Shown: positions 8,407 to 20,262, counted from the first letter of the stretch. The stretch is DNA of 64,000 bases from Microbacterium sp. VKM Ac-2923 (GCF_022815605.1 NZ_JALGRP010000002.1:248001-312000), one strand, 5' to 3'. The notes: generated by a model from the letters alone, not told the origin. A program made the numbers and translations.

Positions 8407-9456
8407 TCATGACGTCGGGGTCTCCGGATGCACGCGCGCCTGGGTGCTCGCGGGAGCGGACGTCGCCGTTCCCGTCTGCTCCTTCGTGCGGCGCAGGGAG
8501 AAGCGCTTCTGACGGGGGTCGAACGCATCGCGGAGACCGTCGCCGACGAAGTTGACGAGGACCGCGAGCAGCACGATGAACACCGCAGGCCACCAGAACA
8601 ACCACGGCCGCGTCGAGAACGCCGACTGGTTGTCGGAGATGATCAGGCCCAGCGACACGTCGGGCGGCCGCACACCGAGCTGCAGGTAGCTCAGAGCCGT
8701 CTCGAGCAGGATCGCCGAGGCCGCGAGCAGGGTCGCCGCCACGATGACCACGCCGATGGCGTTGGGCAGGATGTGCTTGAAGATGATGCGCGCATCGCTG
8801 GCACCGGCGACGCGGGCGGCCTCGACGAACTCGCGCTCGCGCAGGGACAGGAACTCCGCGCGCACGAGTCGCGCGATGGTGGTCCACGAGATCATCGCGA
8901 GGAAGAACGCCAGGGGGATCACGCCGAGGCCACCGGTGGCGCGGCCCACGACCGCACCGATGACGATGATCGGGATGACGATGAACACGTCGGTGATGCG
9001 CATCAGCACGGCGTCGACCCAGCCGCGGTAGTACCCCGCGAGGGCGCCGATCACGGTGCCCACGGTCGTTCCCACGACGCTGATGATGAGCATCACCAGG
9101 ATCGAGTTCTGGATGCCGCGCATCGTCATCGCGAAGTAGTCGATGCCGATGCGGTCCTGACCGAACGGGTGGTCGCCCCAGGTGAACGGGAACACCGACA
9201 GGGTCGGTGCACCGCCGTCGTTCTGCGGGTTCAACGATGTGAAGTCGTACTTCCACCACCCCGGGATCGGACCGAGTCCGATGGCCGAGACGGAGAACAC
9301 GGCGAGGAGGAGGAAGAGGATGCCGGACACGACGGCGACCTTGTTGGACAGGAACCGGCGCAGGACGAGCCGACCCTGGCTCACCCCGACGGTGTTGCGT
9401 TCATCGGCGGGAGCCGGCGCGTCGACGTTCGCGGGCTCGGGCAGCATCTGGGTCAT
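8407..9456 (-). CDS. Peptide ABC transporter permease, DppC/OppC type
   Basis: A 349-residue inner-membrane permease of the binding-protein-dependent transport family. The N-terminus is the OppC-type LRRFLSNKVAVVSG lead-in to the first helix. Five further helices follow, with the EAA-like cytoplasmic loop VEAARVAGASDARIIFKHILPN near residues 235-255, which contacts the ATPase. The C-terminus carries VNFVGDGLRDAFDPRQKR, usual for this family. A GGAGGTCTCCCG segment precedes ATG 9456. It follows the DppB-type gene by 31 bases and is convergent with the PH-domain gene. Confidence 0.94.
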   Translation of the reverse strand: MTQMLPEPANVDAPAPADERNTVGVSQGRLVLRRFLSNKVAVVSGILFLLLAVFSVSAIGLGPIPGWWKYDFTSLNPQNDGGAPTLSVFPFTWGDHPFGQDRIGIDYFAMTMRGIQNSILVMLIISVVGTTVGTVIGALAGYYRGWVDAVLMRITDVFIVIPIIVIGAVVGRATGGLGVIPLAFFLAMISWTTIARLVRAEFLSLREREFVEAARVAGASDARIIFKHILPNAIGVVIVAATLLAASAILLETALSYLQLGVRPPDVSLGLIISDNQSAFSTRPWLFWWPAVFIVLLAVLVNFVGDGLRDAFDPRQKRFSLRRTKEQTGTATSAPASTQARVHPETPTS

Positions 9457-9487
9457 CGGGAGACCTCCGGGAATCGGACAGCGGCGA

Positions 9488-11032
9488 TCATGCGACCACT
9501 CGCACGCGGGGGTCGAGCGCGGCGTACGCGAGATCGGCCAGGAAGTTGAAGACGATGGCGGTGATCGCGATGACGATGAAGTACCCCATCACCGGATTCA
9601 CATCCACGCGTCGGATCGACGAGACGAACAGCTGCCCCATCCCGGGGATGGCGAAGACCTGCTCGGTGATGACCGCTCCACCGAGGATGGCACCCACATC
9701 GGTCGCCACCAAGGTGACGATCGGGATGAGCATGTTGCGCAGACCGTGACGCATCACGACCGTGCGCTCGGGAAGGCCCTTCGCTCGCGCGGTGCGGATG
9801 TAGTCCTGGTTCATCACCTCGAGCATTCCGGCACGGGCATAGCGCGTGTAACCCGCGAACGAGATGAGGAGCAGCGAGATCGTCGGCAGCAGCAGGTGGG
9901 TGAAGGTGTCGATGCCGCTGATCCACATGTCGCCGTTGAACCCCGGGGTCGCCGCTCCCACGGTGGCGATCGGGCGGCCGTTGATACGGGGATTGTTCAC
10001 GTACGCGGGCCAGGACTGCATGTAGCGGTCGAGGATGACGAGGGCGAACGAGAAGAACGCCACGATCGCGCCGATGCGCGCCGTCATGCCCCGATCGGGG
10101 GCACCCAGCAGGAAACCGGTCACCAGACCGATCACCACGGCGACCACGCCGAGGATGATGATCGTGGCGACGGTCGAGATGTCGAACAGGCCCTGGAGGG
10201 TGAAGTACGCGATGTAGGCGATCACTCCGTTGATCGCCGCGACCAAGAGGGCCCGGCGGTTCGACAGACCCGCGATGAGAGCCGTCGTGATGACGACGAC
10301 ACCGCCGATGAGGAGCAGCAGCCCGATGGGGCCGAACCCGGGGTTGCGGAACCAGTCGGTGACGTTGAAGTAGATCAGGAGGGCGACGGTCGCGGCCGCG
10401 GCCGTTCCGGCCACGATCACGCGGCGTCGCGCCGCTCCCCCGACCATGGCCTGCCAGACCACGGCCGCGACGACCGCCAGCAGGACGATCACCCAGATCG
10501 GTATGGACGTCGCCGATTCGAGGAAGCTGTTGAAGCCGAGCGCCAGGAACTCCTTGAGCAGCACCGCGACGAGGAACGAGGGCAGGGAGAAGAGGAAGAA
10601 GCTCAGCAGCGTGATACCGAAGTCGAAGCCGCTGTACTGACGCAGGGCAGATACGACGCCGACCACGATGCCCAGCACGATCGCCAGCACGAACGACGCC
10701 GTCACGAGCTGGAGAGTGGATGCGACCGCGGTCGGGAGGATGTCGAGAACCGGGGCGTTGCTGATTGTCAGCCCCAGATTGCAGGCGCCGGTGAAGGGGA
10801 CGAGGCAGCCGGCCGCTCCGCCGAGCCAGAGGAAGTAGCGAAGCGGGGCCGGCACGTTCAAGTCGAGTGCGGCGACGCGCGCGGCGATCAGTTGATCGCG
10901 GTTGGCGGCGGTGCTGTCGCGGAGGTCCTGGAGGGGGTCGCCGGCGTTGGCGGCCAGCACGTACATGATGAACGACGCGGCGAGGAGAACCAGGATCGAG
11001 ACGGCGATGCGCCTGAGGATGAATCCGACCAT
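9488..11032 (-). CDS. Peptide ABC transporter permease, DppB/OppB type (enlarged)
   Basis: A 514-residue permease, much longer than the usual 310-340 for this subunit. The N-terminus (GFILRRIAVSILVLLAASFI) and the C-terminal transport domain (YTRYARAGMLEVMNQDYIRT, then RTARAKGLPERTVVMRHGLR) are standard. Between them lies an extra region of about 150 residues with several predicted helices, a known actinobacterial variant. The frame extends upstream to 11107, but ATG 11032 begins at the family-conserved start; a GAAAGAAG purine stretch lies 11-18 bases before it. It precedes the DppC-type gene and follows a hairpin separating it from the binding-protein gene. Confidence 0.92.
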   Translation of the reverse strand: MVGFILRRIAVSILVLLAASFIMYVLAANAGDPLQDLRDSTAANRDQLIAARVAALDLNVPAPLRYFLWLGGAAGCLVPFTGACNLGLTISNAPVLDILPTAVASTLQLVTASFVLAIVLGIVVGVVSALRQYSGFDFGITLLSFFLFSLPSFLVAVLLKEFLALGFNSFLESATSIPIWVIVLLAVVAAVVWQAMVGGAARRRVIVAGTAAAATVALLIYFNVTDWFRNPGFGPIGLLLLIGGVVVITTALIAGLSNRRALLVAAINGVIAYIAYFTLQGLFDISTVATIIILGVVAVVIGLVTGFLLGAPDRGMTARIGAIVAFFSFALVILDRYMQSWPAYVNNPRINGRPIATVGAATPGFNGDMWISGIDTFTHLLLPTISLLLISFAGYTRYARAGMLEVMNQDYIRTARAKGLPERTVVMRHGLRNMLIPIVTLVATDVGAILGGAVITEQVFAIPGMGQLFVSSIRRVDVNPVMGYFIVIAITAIVFNFLADLAYAALDPRVRVVA

Positions 11033-11132
11033 CGCGGGAGGACTTCTTTCGATCGGGTGACGGGCGCGGGACGGCGCCCTGGAAAGGATAGTCGCGGGGC
11101 ACAGCATTGATGCGCGCCGCGCGCAGACGACG

Positions 11133-11172
11133 TAAGGCGCCGGAGCCGAGCGATCGACTCCGGCGCCTTACG
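11133..11172 (-). terminator. Strong hairpin between the binding-protein and permease genes
   Basis: GTAAGGCGCCGGAG at 11133-11146 pairs perfectly over 14 bases with CTCCGGCGCCTTAC at 11159-11172 around a 12-base loop. It sits just after the stop of the solute-binding protein gene. It probably attenuates read-through into the permeases or protects the upstream mRNA end, giving excess binding protein over permease, a common layout for these operons. Confidence 0.75.
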
Positions 11173-11188
11173 AGGGATCAACGGGTCA

Positions 11189-12982
11189 TCAACCCGCCAG
11201 CGTCCACTCCTGCGCGTTCCACACGATGCCCGTCTGGCCGCCGAAGTACTCGACGCCCGTCACGGACCCGTTGTCAGCGAACAGACCGGGCGACTGGAAC
11301 AGCGGCAGACCATAGAAGTCCTTCGCCGTTGCGGTGTCGATCTGCACCTTGATGTCAGCGAGCTCGTCCGCGTCGACCGTCACCTGGCTCTCGTCGACGA
11401 GGGTGTCCACCGCCGCGTTGCTGTAGTTGTTGTAGTTTCCGCCGCCGCCGCTCTTGAAGATCTGCGGAAGGGCGGCGTTGCCGGCACCCGGGGAGACCCA
11501 GCCGAAGATCGCGACGTCGTAGCTGCCGCTGCCGAGCAGCGAGCTCCAGTCGGGCGAACCGGCGTCCTGGATCACGAAGCCGGCCTGCTGCGCCGACTGC
11601 TGGATGGCGCGGAAGCTGTCGACACGGTTCGGGTTGTTGGTGTTGTAGAGGATGCGCACGGTGGGCGTGGCACCGGCGAGCAACGCCTTGGCGCCCTCGA
11701 TGTCCGGCTCGGTGAAGGCGTCGTATCCGCTGGACGCGACCGAGGTCGTGTACTGGTCGCCGTCGGTCGGCAGGAAGATCTGCGAGTTCAGGACCTCGGC
11801 GTCAGGATTGACCGGCTTGACGATCGAGTCGAGGATCTGCTGGCGCGGAATGGTCTTCAGGAACGCCTCGCGGACGTTGGCTTCGGCGAAGACGCCGCCG
11901 AAGCTCAGGTCCACGTGGTCGTACGCGAGCTGGTCGCCGGGGTGGACCGTGGCGTTGGCGTTCTCGAGCGCGGTGAGCGTGTCAGCCGAGGCCTGCGGCT
12001 GGATGGCCTGCACCTCACCGTTCTGGAGGGCGGTGACCTGAGCGTTCGAGTCGCCGATGAAACGGATGATCAGCTGGTCGTACGCGGGCGACATCTCACC
12101 CTTGTAGTTGGGGTTCTTGCCCAGCGTGATGCTCTGCTCGGGAGTGAAGTCGGTCACGATGAAGGGACCGCTCGCGACGAGCAGGCTCTCGTCGGTCGGC
12201 ATGGCGGTGACGTCGTAGCCGGTGTTCCAGAAGTCGGCCGCGGCCTTCAGGGTCGCGTTCGGCGCGACGGGCGCAGCGGTGTCGCCCTTGGGGAGCGTCG
12301 AGAGGAGCTCGATGAAGTCGGCCTCGGAGACGCCGGCCTTCTCGGCGAGCACGTGGGCGGGCTTGCCGATCGGGTTGACGAGCTCGTAGTCGACGTACGG
12401 GGTCGCGTAGGTCAGCGTCATCGACATGTTGTCGTCGCCGATCTCGGGGAACGCCGTGGTGTCGAGACCCGCGGTGCTGCCGGCGAGGCTGAAGTACTGC
12501 GTGCCGCCGTTGGTGATCTCGCTGGTGGCGGGGTCGAGCACGGCGTCGTTGTAGTAGCCCGAGTTGATGGCCCAGTTGACCAGCATGTCGTCGGCGTTGA
12601 TGGGTTCGCCGTCGGACCAGGTCAGACCCTCGTTGATCGTGTACTTGACCGTGAGGGGGTCTTCCGACACGGTCTCGTAGGTGCCGAAGTCGGTGTTGTT
12701 CAGAACCGTGAAGTCCTTGTCGAGGCGCTGGAAGCCGCCGAGGCCGAGACCGCCGCTGACACCGGTCAGGTAGCCGACCATGCCGTTGGTGTCGAGGTTG
12801 GCCTCGGGGGTGTCGCCGTTGAACGAGGTGAACGCGTTCGTGGTGGCGATGGTGATGGTGCCACCGGCGTTCGATTCACCTTCGGGCGTGGCCGTGGTGG
12901 TGCATCCGGCGAGTGCCAGAGCCGCGACCGCGACTCCTGCTCCCGCCGTGAGGGCGCGTGCGCGCCGGGTCTTTTCAGACAC
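11189..12982 (-). CDS. Peptide ABC transporter substrate-binding lipoprotein (family 5)
   Basis: A 597-residue extracytoplasmic solute-binding protein. The signal peptide ends with lipobox LALAGC (Cys near 27), so it is membrane-anchored. Family 5 features follow: TINEGLTWSDGEPINADDML near residue 115, then a two-lobed domain ending with YFGGQTGIVWNAQEWTLAG. The GTG start at 12982 is preceded by GGAGGCAAA. The first gene of the transporter set, it has a clear promoter upstream. The ligand is probably an oligopeptide or similar compound and cannot be fixed from sequence. A diverged paralogue lies at 14156-15901. Confidence 0.93.
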   Translation of the reverse strand: MSEKTRRARALTAGAGVAVAALALAGCTTTATPEGESNAGGTITIATTNAFTSFNGDTPEANLDTNGMVGYLTGVSGGLGLGGFQRLDKDFTVLNNTDFGTYETVSEDPLTVKYTINEGLTWSDGEPINADDMLVNWAINSGYYNDAVLDPATSEITNGGTQYFSLAGSTAGLDTTAFPEIGDDNMSMTLTYATPYVDYELVNPIGKPAHVLAEKAGVSEADFIELLSTLPKGDTAAPVAPNATLKAAADFWNTGYDVTAMPTDESLLVASGPFIVTDFTPEQSITLGKNPNYKGEMSPAYDQLIIRFIGDSNAQVTALQNGEVQAIQPQASADTLTALENANATVHPGDQLAYDHVDLSFGGVFAEANVREAFLKTIPRQQILDSIVKPVNPDAEVLNSQIFLPTDGDQYTTSVASSGYDAFTEPDIEGAKALLAGATPTVRILYNTNNPNRVDSFRAIQQSAQQAGFVIQDAGSPDWSSLLGSGSYDVAIFGWVSPGAGNAALPQIFKSGGGGNYNNYSNAAVDTLVDESQVTVDADELADIKVQIDTATAKDFYGLPLFQSPGLFADNGSVTGVEYFGGQTGIVWNAQEWTLAG

Positions 12983-13053
12983 TTTGCCTCCAGTGCAAGG
13001 TTGACGAGCACCCCACCGCGCAGAACAGCCCGGGGGGAGCCGTGGATACCGAA

Positions 13054-13097
13054 ACGATAGATAAACGTCACCGGATGGTCAAAACATTTGGATGTTT
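13054..13097 (-). promoter_or_regulatory. Promoter of the peptide-transport operon with overlapping inverted repeat
   Basis: On the minus strand TTGACC (13082-13077) and TATCGT (13059-13054) are separated by 17 bases, a good vegetative promoter about 70 bases before the GTG of the binding-protein gene. The -35 overlaps the edge of a perfect inverted repeat AAACAT-ttgg-ATGTTT (13082-13097). This AT-rich patch is unusual here and is a plausible operator. No regulator gene lies next to it. Confidence 0.55.
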
Positions 13098-13237
13098 CGT
13101 TACAGACCTTTAACCTCGCCCGCACTCGTTCGAGCATTTTGACAAACGCGGGCACGGTGACCCGAGCCTCACCATTTCTGCGGGCGCCGGTCTGCAAAGC
13201 CCGTGAACGCGGGCCGGACACCCGTCCGCGGTGTTGA

Positions 13238-14137
13238 ATGTGTCACATGTCCCGGCACTCCTCGGTCCCCCTTTCGGGCGCGGCCGGCCCGTCGACGCCG
13301 CCGCAGACGGCCGACCCCTTCCCCCCGCCGATCGGCAGGTCCGACGGCTACGCCCGCCGGCGGCTGATGTGGGAGATCGTCATCGTCCTGCTGATCAGCG
13401 TCGGCCAGTCCGCGATCTACTCCGTCGTGTCGTTCGTACGCGCGACGACGCGCGCGCCCATCTCGCAGCAGCAGACGCAATTGAATCCCTCGCGCAGCGC
13501 GGAGCCGGTCTGGGACGCGATCTACCAGTTCCTCGACATCTTCTTCTCGCTCATGCTGGTCGCCCTCGCGGTCTATCTGCTGTGGGAACCGGCGAACAAC
13601 GCACTCCGTCGCATCGGTCTCGATTTTCGTCGCTTCGGTTCCGACGTTCTCCGTGGCCTCGCGCTCGTGCTGCTCATCGGCGTCCCCGGCATCGGCGTGT
13701 ACGCGATCGGTCGGGCGATCGGGCAGAGCATCGCGGTGGTCCCCGCACCCCTCGACTCGTCGTGGTGGGTCATCGCGCTCCTCGTTCTCGCAGCCCTCCG
13801 AGCCGGCCTCACGGAGGAAGTGATCTTCCTCGGGTTCCTCTTCGACCGTCTGCGCCGCTTGGGCTGGTCGTGGACGGGGATCATCGTCTCGACGGCGCTC
13901 CTCCGGGGCAGTTACCACCTGTACCAGGGGTGGCCGTCGGCACTCGGCAACGTCGTCATGGGGCTGGTGTTCGGATGGTGCTACAAGCGGTGGGGGCGGG
14001 TCATGCCGCTCGTCGTCGCGCACACCGTCATCGACATCATCGCCTTCGTCGGTTACCCGCTCGCCGCCGCGTGGTGGCCGGGGATCTTCGCCCCGCCCAG
14101 CCCCTCGGCGACCCCCACGCCGTCCGGGACGCCGTGA
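13238..14137 (+). CDS. CPBP-family intramembrane metalloprotease
   Basis: A 299-residue polytopic membrane protein with about seven helices and the three CPBP (Abi/CaaX-protease-like) motifs: TEEVIFLGFL near residue 190 (the EExxxR motif, with Leu in place of the usual Arg), YHLYQGW with the conserved His near 227, and VVAHTVIDIIAF near 265. The Pro-rich N-terminal 40 residues and the C-terminal SATPTPSGTP are extras. ATG 13247 is an alternative start. The role is unknown; family members process prenylated or membrane substrates or act in bacteriocin immunity. The Arg-to-Leu change may weaken catalysis. It lies between two paralogous peptide-binding protein genes. Confidence 0.8.
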   Translation: MCHMSRHSSVPLSGAAGPSTPPQTADPFPPPIGRSDGYARRRLMWEIVIVLLISVGQSAIYSVVSFVRATTRAPISQQQTQLNPSRSAEPVWDAIYQFLDIFFSLMLVALAVYLLWEPANNALRRIGLDFRRFGSDVLRGLALVLLIGVPGIGVYAIGRAIGQSIAVVPAPLDSSWWVIALLVLAALRAGLTEEVIFLGFLFDRLRRLGWSWTGIIVSTALLRGSYHLYQGWPSALGNVVMGLVFGWCYKRWGRVMPLVVAHTVIDIIAFVGYPLAAAWWPGIFAPPSPSATPTPSGTP

Positions 14138-14155
14138 GCGCTCGATCGGTGCGGA

Positions 14156-15901
14156 CTACTGCTGTGGAGCGGACCAGCTCCAAAACGCCGGCGGCACGCC
14201 ATCGGGTTCGGAGGTGTAGTCCACTCCCCCGACGCCCTCGGCGGTGACGACGGCGCCGGTACGTTCGAGCAGCGGCACCCCTGCGAACGCCGCGAACAGG
14301 GAGCGGTCGATCTCTTTGGCGTCGGAGAGCACGTCCACCGGGTCGGTGTGCACGGTGAGCTGAGCGAACAACTCATCCGTGGACGGACCGTCCACTCCCT
14401 CGGCGAGTCGATCCCGCGCAGAGCGATAGAGGCTCTCATCTTCTCCGACCCATGACAGCGTGGCATCCGGGGTGTCCTCCGCCGTCGCGGCGCGGACGGC
14501 GATCCCGGCGCGAGCGCCCATGGACACCAGCCGCGAGAAGACCTGCGACGACGTTTCGTCGGTCGCCTCGTAGGCGACGCGCAGCACGGCGGCGCGATCG
14601 CCGAGCGCGGTGCGCGCGGCATCCACATCGCTCCCGGTTCCCGGTGCGCCGTTGCCCGCGATCAGGTCGGCGTACAGCTGGCCCGTTGCGGGCGATGACA
14701 GGAACGACTGCAACGGCTGCGCATCGGGGCGCATGGGGCCGAGCACGTCGCGCACGATAGCGGAGCGGTCGATCGCCAAGGTCATCGCCTGGCGGAGATC
14801 GGATGCCGTGCCGTCGGCGTAGCGCAGGTGCAGCGTCTGCGTGGTGGGCCCCACCTGGACCTGATAGCCGGCATCGGTGAGCGTCTTGCGCTCGGCCACA
14901 TCGATGTCGCCCACGTTGGCGATGTCGACGACTCCTGCCTCGATCGCTGACAACTGCGCCGAGCGATCCGCGAAGAAGCGCACGGTGAGGCTCTCGAGCC
15001 CGGGGAAGTGCGCACCCTGATAGGTGTCGCGCCGCTCGAGCGTGAGCGAGTCGGTGGCGGACTCGGTGACCGTCCACGGCCCGGCTGAGACGACACTCGC
15101 CGGGTCGACAGCGGTGCCCGCGGGCACGTCGAAGCCGGTGTTCCACGCCTGCGCGGCCGCGGCGAGCACCGGGTTCGGCTCGGCGGGAGCCTGCGGGTCG
15201 CCCTCGGGCGCGGTCAGGATGGCCGTGAGCAGATCCTTCACGCTCACGCCGGCGCGCTGGGCGACGACGTGCACGGGCCGGTCGAGCAACCACTGGCGGT
15301 TCCAGTCGGCGAACGGTTCGTCGTAGGTGAGGGTGAGGGTGTCATCCGCACGGTCGACGCTCGGACGGGCGGTCCGCGCGTTCGGGTCCGCGGGCATCGC
15401 GGTGTCGAAGTACCTCGTGCCGGACACGATCTGACCGGACTCGTCGTAGACGGCGTCGTCGAAGAAGTGGGAGGTGACGGCCCACCCGAAGAGGAGGTCG
15501 TCGATGCTGACGGGGGTTCCGTCCGACCAGACGCGATCGGGGAACAGTTCGTAGCTGACTTTCAGGGGGTCGGCCTGCTCGCGGGTGATCCGGCCGAAGC
15601 CGTCGTTGGGAACCACCTGCAGATCGCCGTCGAGGGATCCGAGTCGCTCGTCGAGCAGAGACGACACGGCCCGGTTCGCGGGGGTATCACCCGAGGCTGT
15701 GGCCGCGTTCATGCTGGTGAGCGATCCGACCACTCCCACCGTGACGGTGGTGGGCGGCACCTCCTGCTCGGTTTGCGGGGCAGGTTCGGGTGCGGAGCAC
15801 CCGGCGAGGATGATCCCCGCGGCCGAGAGAAGGGCGATCAGGCGAACCGCGCCGCCCCGTCGTCGAGTCGGTCGAAGATCCTCATTCAGGCCGTGGTGCA
15901 C
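14156..15901 (-). CDS. Second peptide ABC transporter substrate-binding lipoprotein (orphan paralogue)
   Basis: A 581-residue family 5 binding protein with signal peptide and lipobox IILAGC (Cys near 35). It shares blocks with the protein at 11189-12982, such as WSDGTPVSIDDLLFGWA, LTLTYDEPFADW and HVVAQRAGVS, so the two are paralogues. It has no adjacent permease or ATPase and may feed the neighbouring transporter or have lost its partners. The GTG start at 15901 has no in-frame ATG nearby. It is convergent with the CPBP gene (18-base gap). Confidence 0.87.
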   Translation of the reverse strand: MHHGLNEDLRPTRRRGGAVRLIALLSAAGIILAGCSAPEPAPQTEQEVPPTTVTVGVVGSLTSMNAATASGDTPANRAVSSLLDERLGSLDGDLQVVPNDGFGRITREQADPLKVSYELFPDRVWSDGTPVSIDDLLFGWAVTSHFFDDAVYDESGQIVSGTRYFDTAMPADPNARTARPSVDRADDTLTLTYDEPFADWNRQWLLDRPVHVVAQRAGVSVKDLLTAILTAPEGDPQAPAEPNPVLAAAAQAWNTGFDVPAGTAVDPASVVSAGPWTVTESATDSLTLERRDTYQGAHFPGLESLTVRFFADRSAQLSAIEAGVVDIANVGDIDVAERKTLTDAGYQVQVGPTTQTLHLRYADGTASDLRQAMTLAIDRSAIVRDVLGPMRPDAQPLQSFLSSPATGQLYADLIAGNGAPGTGSDVDAARTALGDRAAVLRVAYEATDETSSQVFSRLVSMGARAGIAVRAATAEDTPDATLSWVGEDESLYRSARDRLAEGVDGPSTDELFAQLTVHTDPVDVLSDAKEIDRSLFAAFAGVPLLERTGAVVTAEGVGGVDYTSEPDGVPPAFWSWSAPQQ

Positions 15902-16031
15902 ATCGGAACCTTACTAAACGCCCGCTGTGCGAATCCGGGGTGGGAGCGACGCGGACGTGGGCGAGCTCCCCGTCGCGGCTCCGGCGCGCGCACGCGCACG
16001 ACGTCCGCGGCGTGGCTCCCCGCCGTGGGTC

Positions 16032-16086
16032 CGGCGGCGGCGGCAGCGGCAGCGGCAGCGGCGGCGGCAGCGGCAGCGGCAGCGGC
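16032..16086. repeat. GGC/AGC low-complexity tract
   Basis: About 55 bases of hexamers made only of GGC and AGC triplets, ending exactly where the first 65-bp hairpin repeat begins. It lies between the orphan binding-protein gene and the AbiEi-like gene. Open frames across it encode only poly-Gly/Ser or poly-Ala, so I read it as non-coding and prone to length change. Confidence 0.8.
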
Positions 16087-16151
16087 GAGACTGCATCTGG
16101 CCGACATCCCGACCGCAGGCTGCAACCGCCTCGTCAGCGACACGCAGTCTC
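16087..16151. repeat. 65-bp hairpin repeat, copy 1 (degenerate)
   Basis: Bounded by GAGACTGC and its complement GCAGTCTC. It aligns base for base, without gaps, to the 65-bp element at 17247-17311 in the same orientation, with about two thirds identity and shared blocks GACAT, GCTGCAA and CAGCGA. The inner arms no longer pair well. It lies 138 bases before the AbiEi-like gene. Beyond this repeat and the GGC/AGC tract I see no gene in 15902-16289. Confidence 0.75.
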
Positions 16152-16289
16152 ACGCACCCAGCACGCCCACCGTCACCCCGCGTCCGGACATTGGGTGCCA
16201 TCCTGCACAGGATGCCATTGCGCCGGGCCGTCCACCGATGCGGTCCTCACGACTGCGCGGCGGCGGCGTGGCACTGCACAGTGGACCGC

Positions 16290-17264
16290 ATGTCGGTCCT
16301 CCCCCACGCTCATCGTCCCTCGGCTACCCTCGTGCTCGCGCGGGATCTTGTGCACTCGACGCGCAGCGTGCGCCGAGGCGAGGTTCTGCGGATCAACCGC
16401 GGCGTTTACGCCCTCCGAGACGAGTGGACGCGTTTGGCACCGTGGGAGCAGTACGTCACGCGCGTGAAGGCGCACGCGTTATGGCATCCGGATGACGTCC
16501 TGTGTCTGGAGTCTGCGGCGGCGCTCGGCGGATTGCCGGTGATCGGTGGCAGCCACGACATCCACGTCCTCGACTCGCGCGCGGCGACGACGCGTCGCGC
16601 GGTCGGCGTCCGTGTTCACACTGCGAGCTCAGACGATCGTCGCATCGTCGAGCGGGACGGCATCCGGATGACTTCCGTCGCAGACACGTGCATCGACATC
16701 GCACGATCTCGTCACGCGGCCGTCGCCCTCGCCGTCGCAGATGCCGCCGTCACGTGCGACGCGGCCCTCCGCCCTATCGATCTGGTCGCGATGAACGAGG
16801 ACCGCGCGTCCAGCAGGGGCCGTAGGTACGCGCGCTGGCCACTGCACCGCGCGGATCCCGGGGCTGAGTCCGCGCTCGAATCGCTCAGTCGAGCGTGTGT
16901 CGAATGGCACGGCTTCGCCGACCCGGAGCTACAGGTGCGCTTCGGCTCGGGTGACCGGGCCGACCTGTGGTGGCCGTCTCATGCGGTGGTGGGCGAAGCC
17001 GACGGCCATCTCAAGTACGACGGACGGTTCGGAGATGCCGTCGATGCTCTTCGCGCTCGAGAGGCGCGAGACAGACGGTTGCGCGGTTGCGGAGTCCGCG
17101 CCGTCGTGCACTGGACGTGGGACGACATCGTCCACCCCACCTCGCTCAGCGCGATGTTGCGGGGCGCGGGGCTGCCCGTTCTCGCTCCACCCGATGAGGG
17201 ACGCCTCGCTTCACTGAGACGGATCCTTCGTCCATCGCCGGCGCGCGAGACTGCGCCTCGCTGA
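16290..17264 (+). CDS. AbiEi-type winged-helix plus DUF559-like nuclease-fold protein
   Basis: A 324-residue protein. Residues 5-75 resemble the AbiEi antitoxin N-terminal domain (VLARDLVHSTRSVRRGEVLR, then CLESAAALGGLP). Residues about 215-310 resemble the DUF559/Vsr-like PD-(D/E)xK fold: ESALESLSRACVEWHG, then ADLWWPSHAVVGEADG (candidate D and E-x-D) and REARDRRLRGCGVRAVVHWTWDD. Such proteins are abundant and uncharacterised in Microbacteriaceae. No AbiEii-type toxin gene is adjacent. Starts GTG 16281 and ATG 16290 are both possible. Its last codons lie inside the arm of a strong hairpin, and a related copy of that hairpin lies upstream. Confidence 0.8.
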   Translation: MSVLPHAHRPSATLVLARDLVHSTRSVRRGEVLRINRGVYALRDEWTRLAPWEQYVTRVKAHALWHPDDVLCLESAAALGGLPVIGGSHDIHVLDSRAATTRRAVGVRVHTASSDDRRIVERDGIRMTSVADTCIDIARSRHAAVALAVADAAVTCDAALRPIDLVAMNEDRASSRGRRYARWPLHRADPGAESALESLSRACVEWHGFADPELQVRFGSGDRADLWWPSHAVVGEADGHLKYDGRFGDAVDALRAREARDRRLRGCGVRAVVHWTWDDIVHPTSLSAMLRGAGLPVLAPPDEGRLASLRRILRPSPARETAPR

Positions 17265-17311
17265 CATGTCGGTTGCAAGCTGCAAAGGAATTGCCAGCGA
17301 GGCGCAGTCTC
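17247..17311. repeat. 65-bp hairpin repeat, copy 2 (intact), overlapping the gene end
   Basis: GAGACTGCGCCTCGCTG (17247-17263) pairs perfectly with CAGCGAGGCGCAGTCTC (17295-17311). Inside is a second perfect hairpin, TTGCA-agc-TGCAA (17273-17285). The first arm encodes the last residues and stop codon of the AbiEi-like gene. It may act as a terminator between that gene and convergent gcvP, but its match to the upstream copy makes it a repeat family member. Confidence 0.85.
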
Positions 17312-17364
17312 ATGCTCGGAGGCACGGGACGAGGGCCCCCGGAGACGCCGCACTCCGCCGCGCG

Positions 17365-20258
<2,894 letters not shown>

Positions 20259-20262
<4 letters not shown>

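Noticed and set aside
15927..16289. Upstream extension of the AbiEi-like gene
   Set aside because: It would translate the GGC/AGC tract and the hairpin repeat as low-complexity residues; homologues start at the winged helix.
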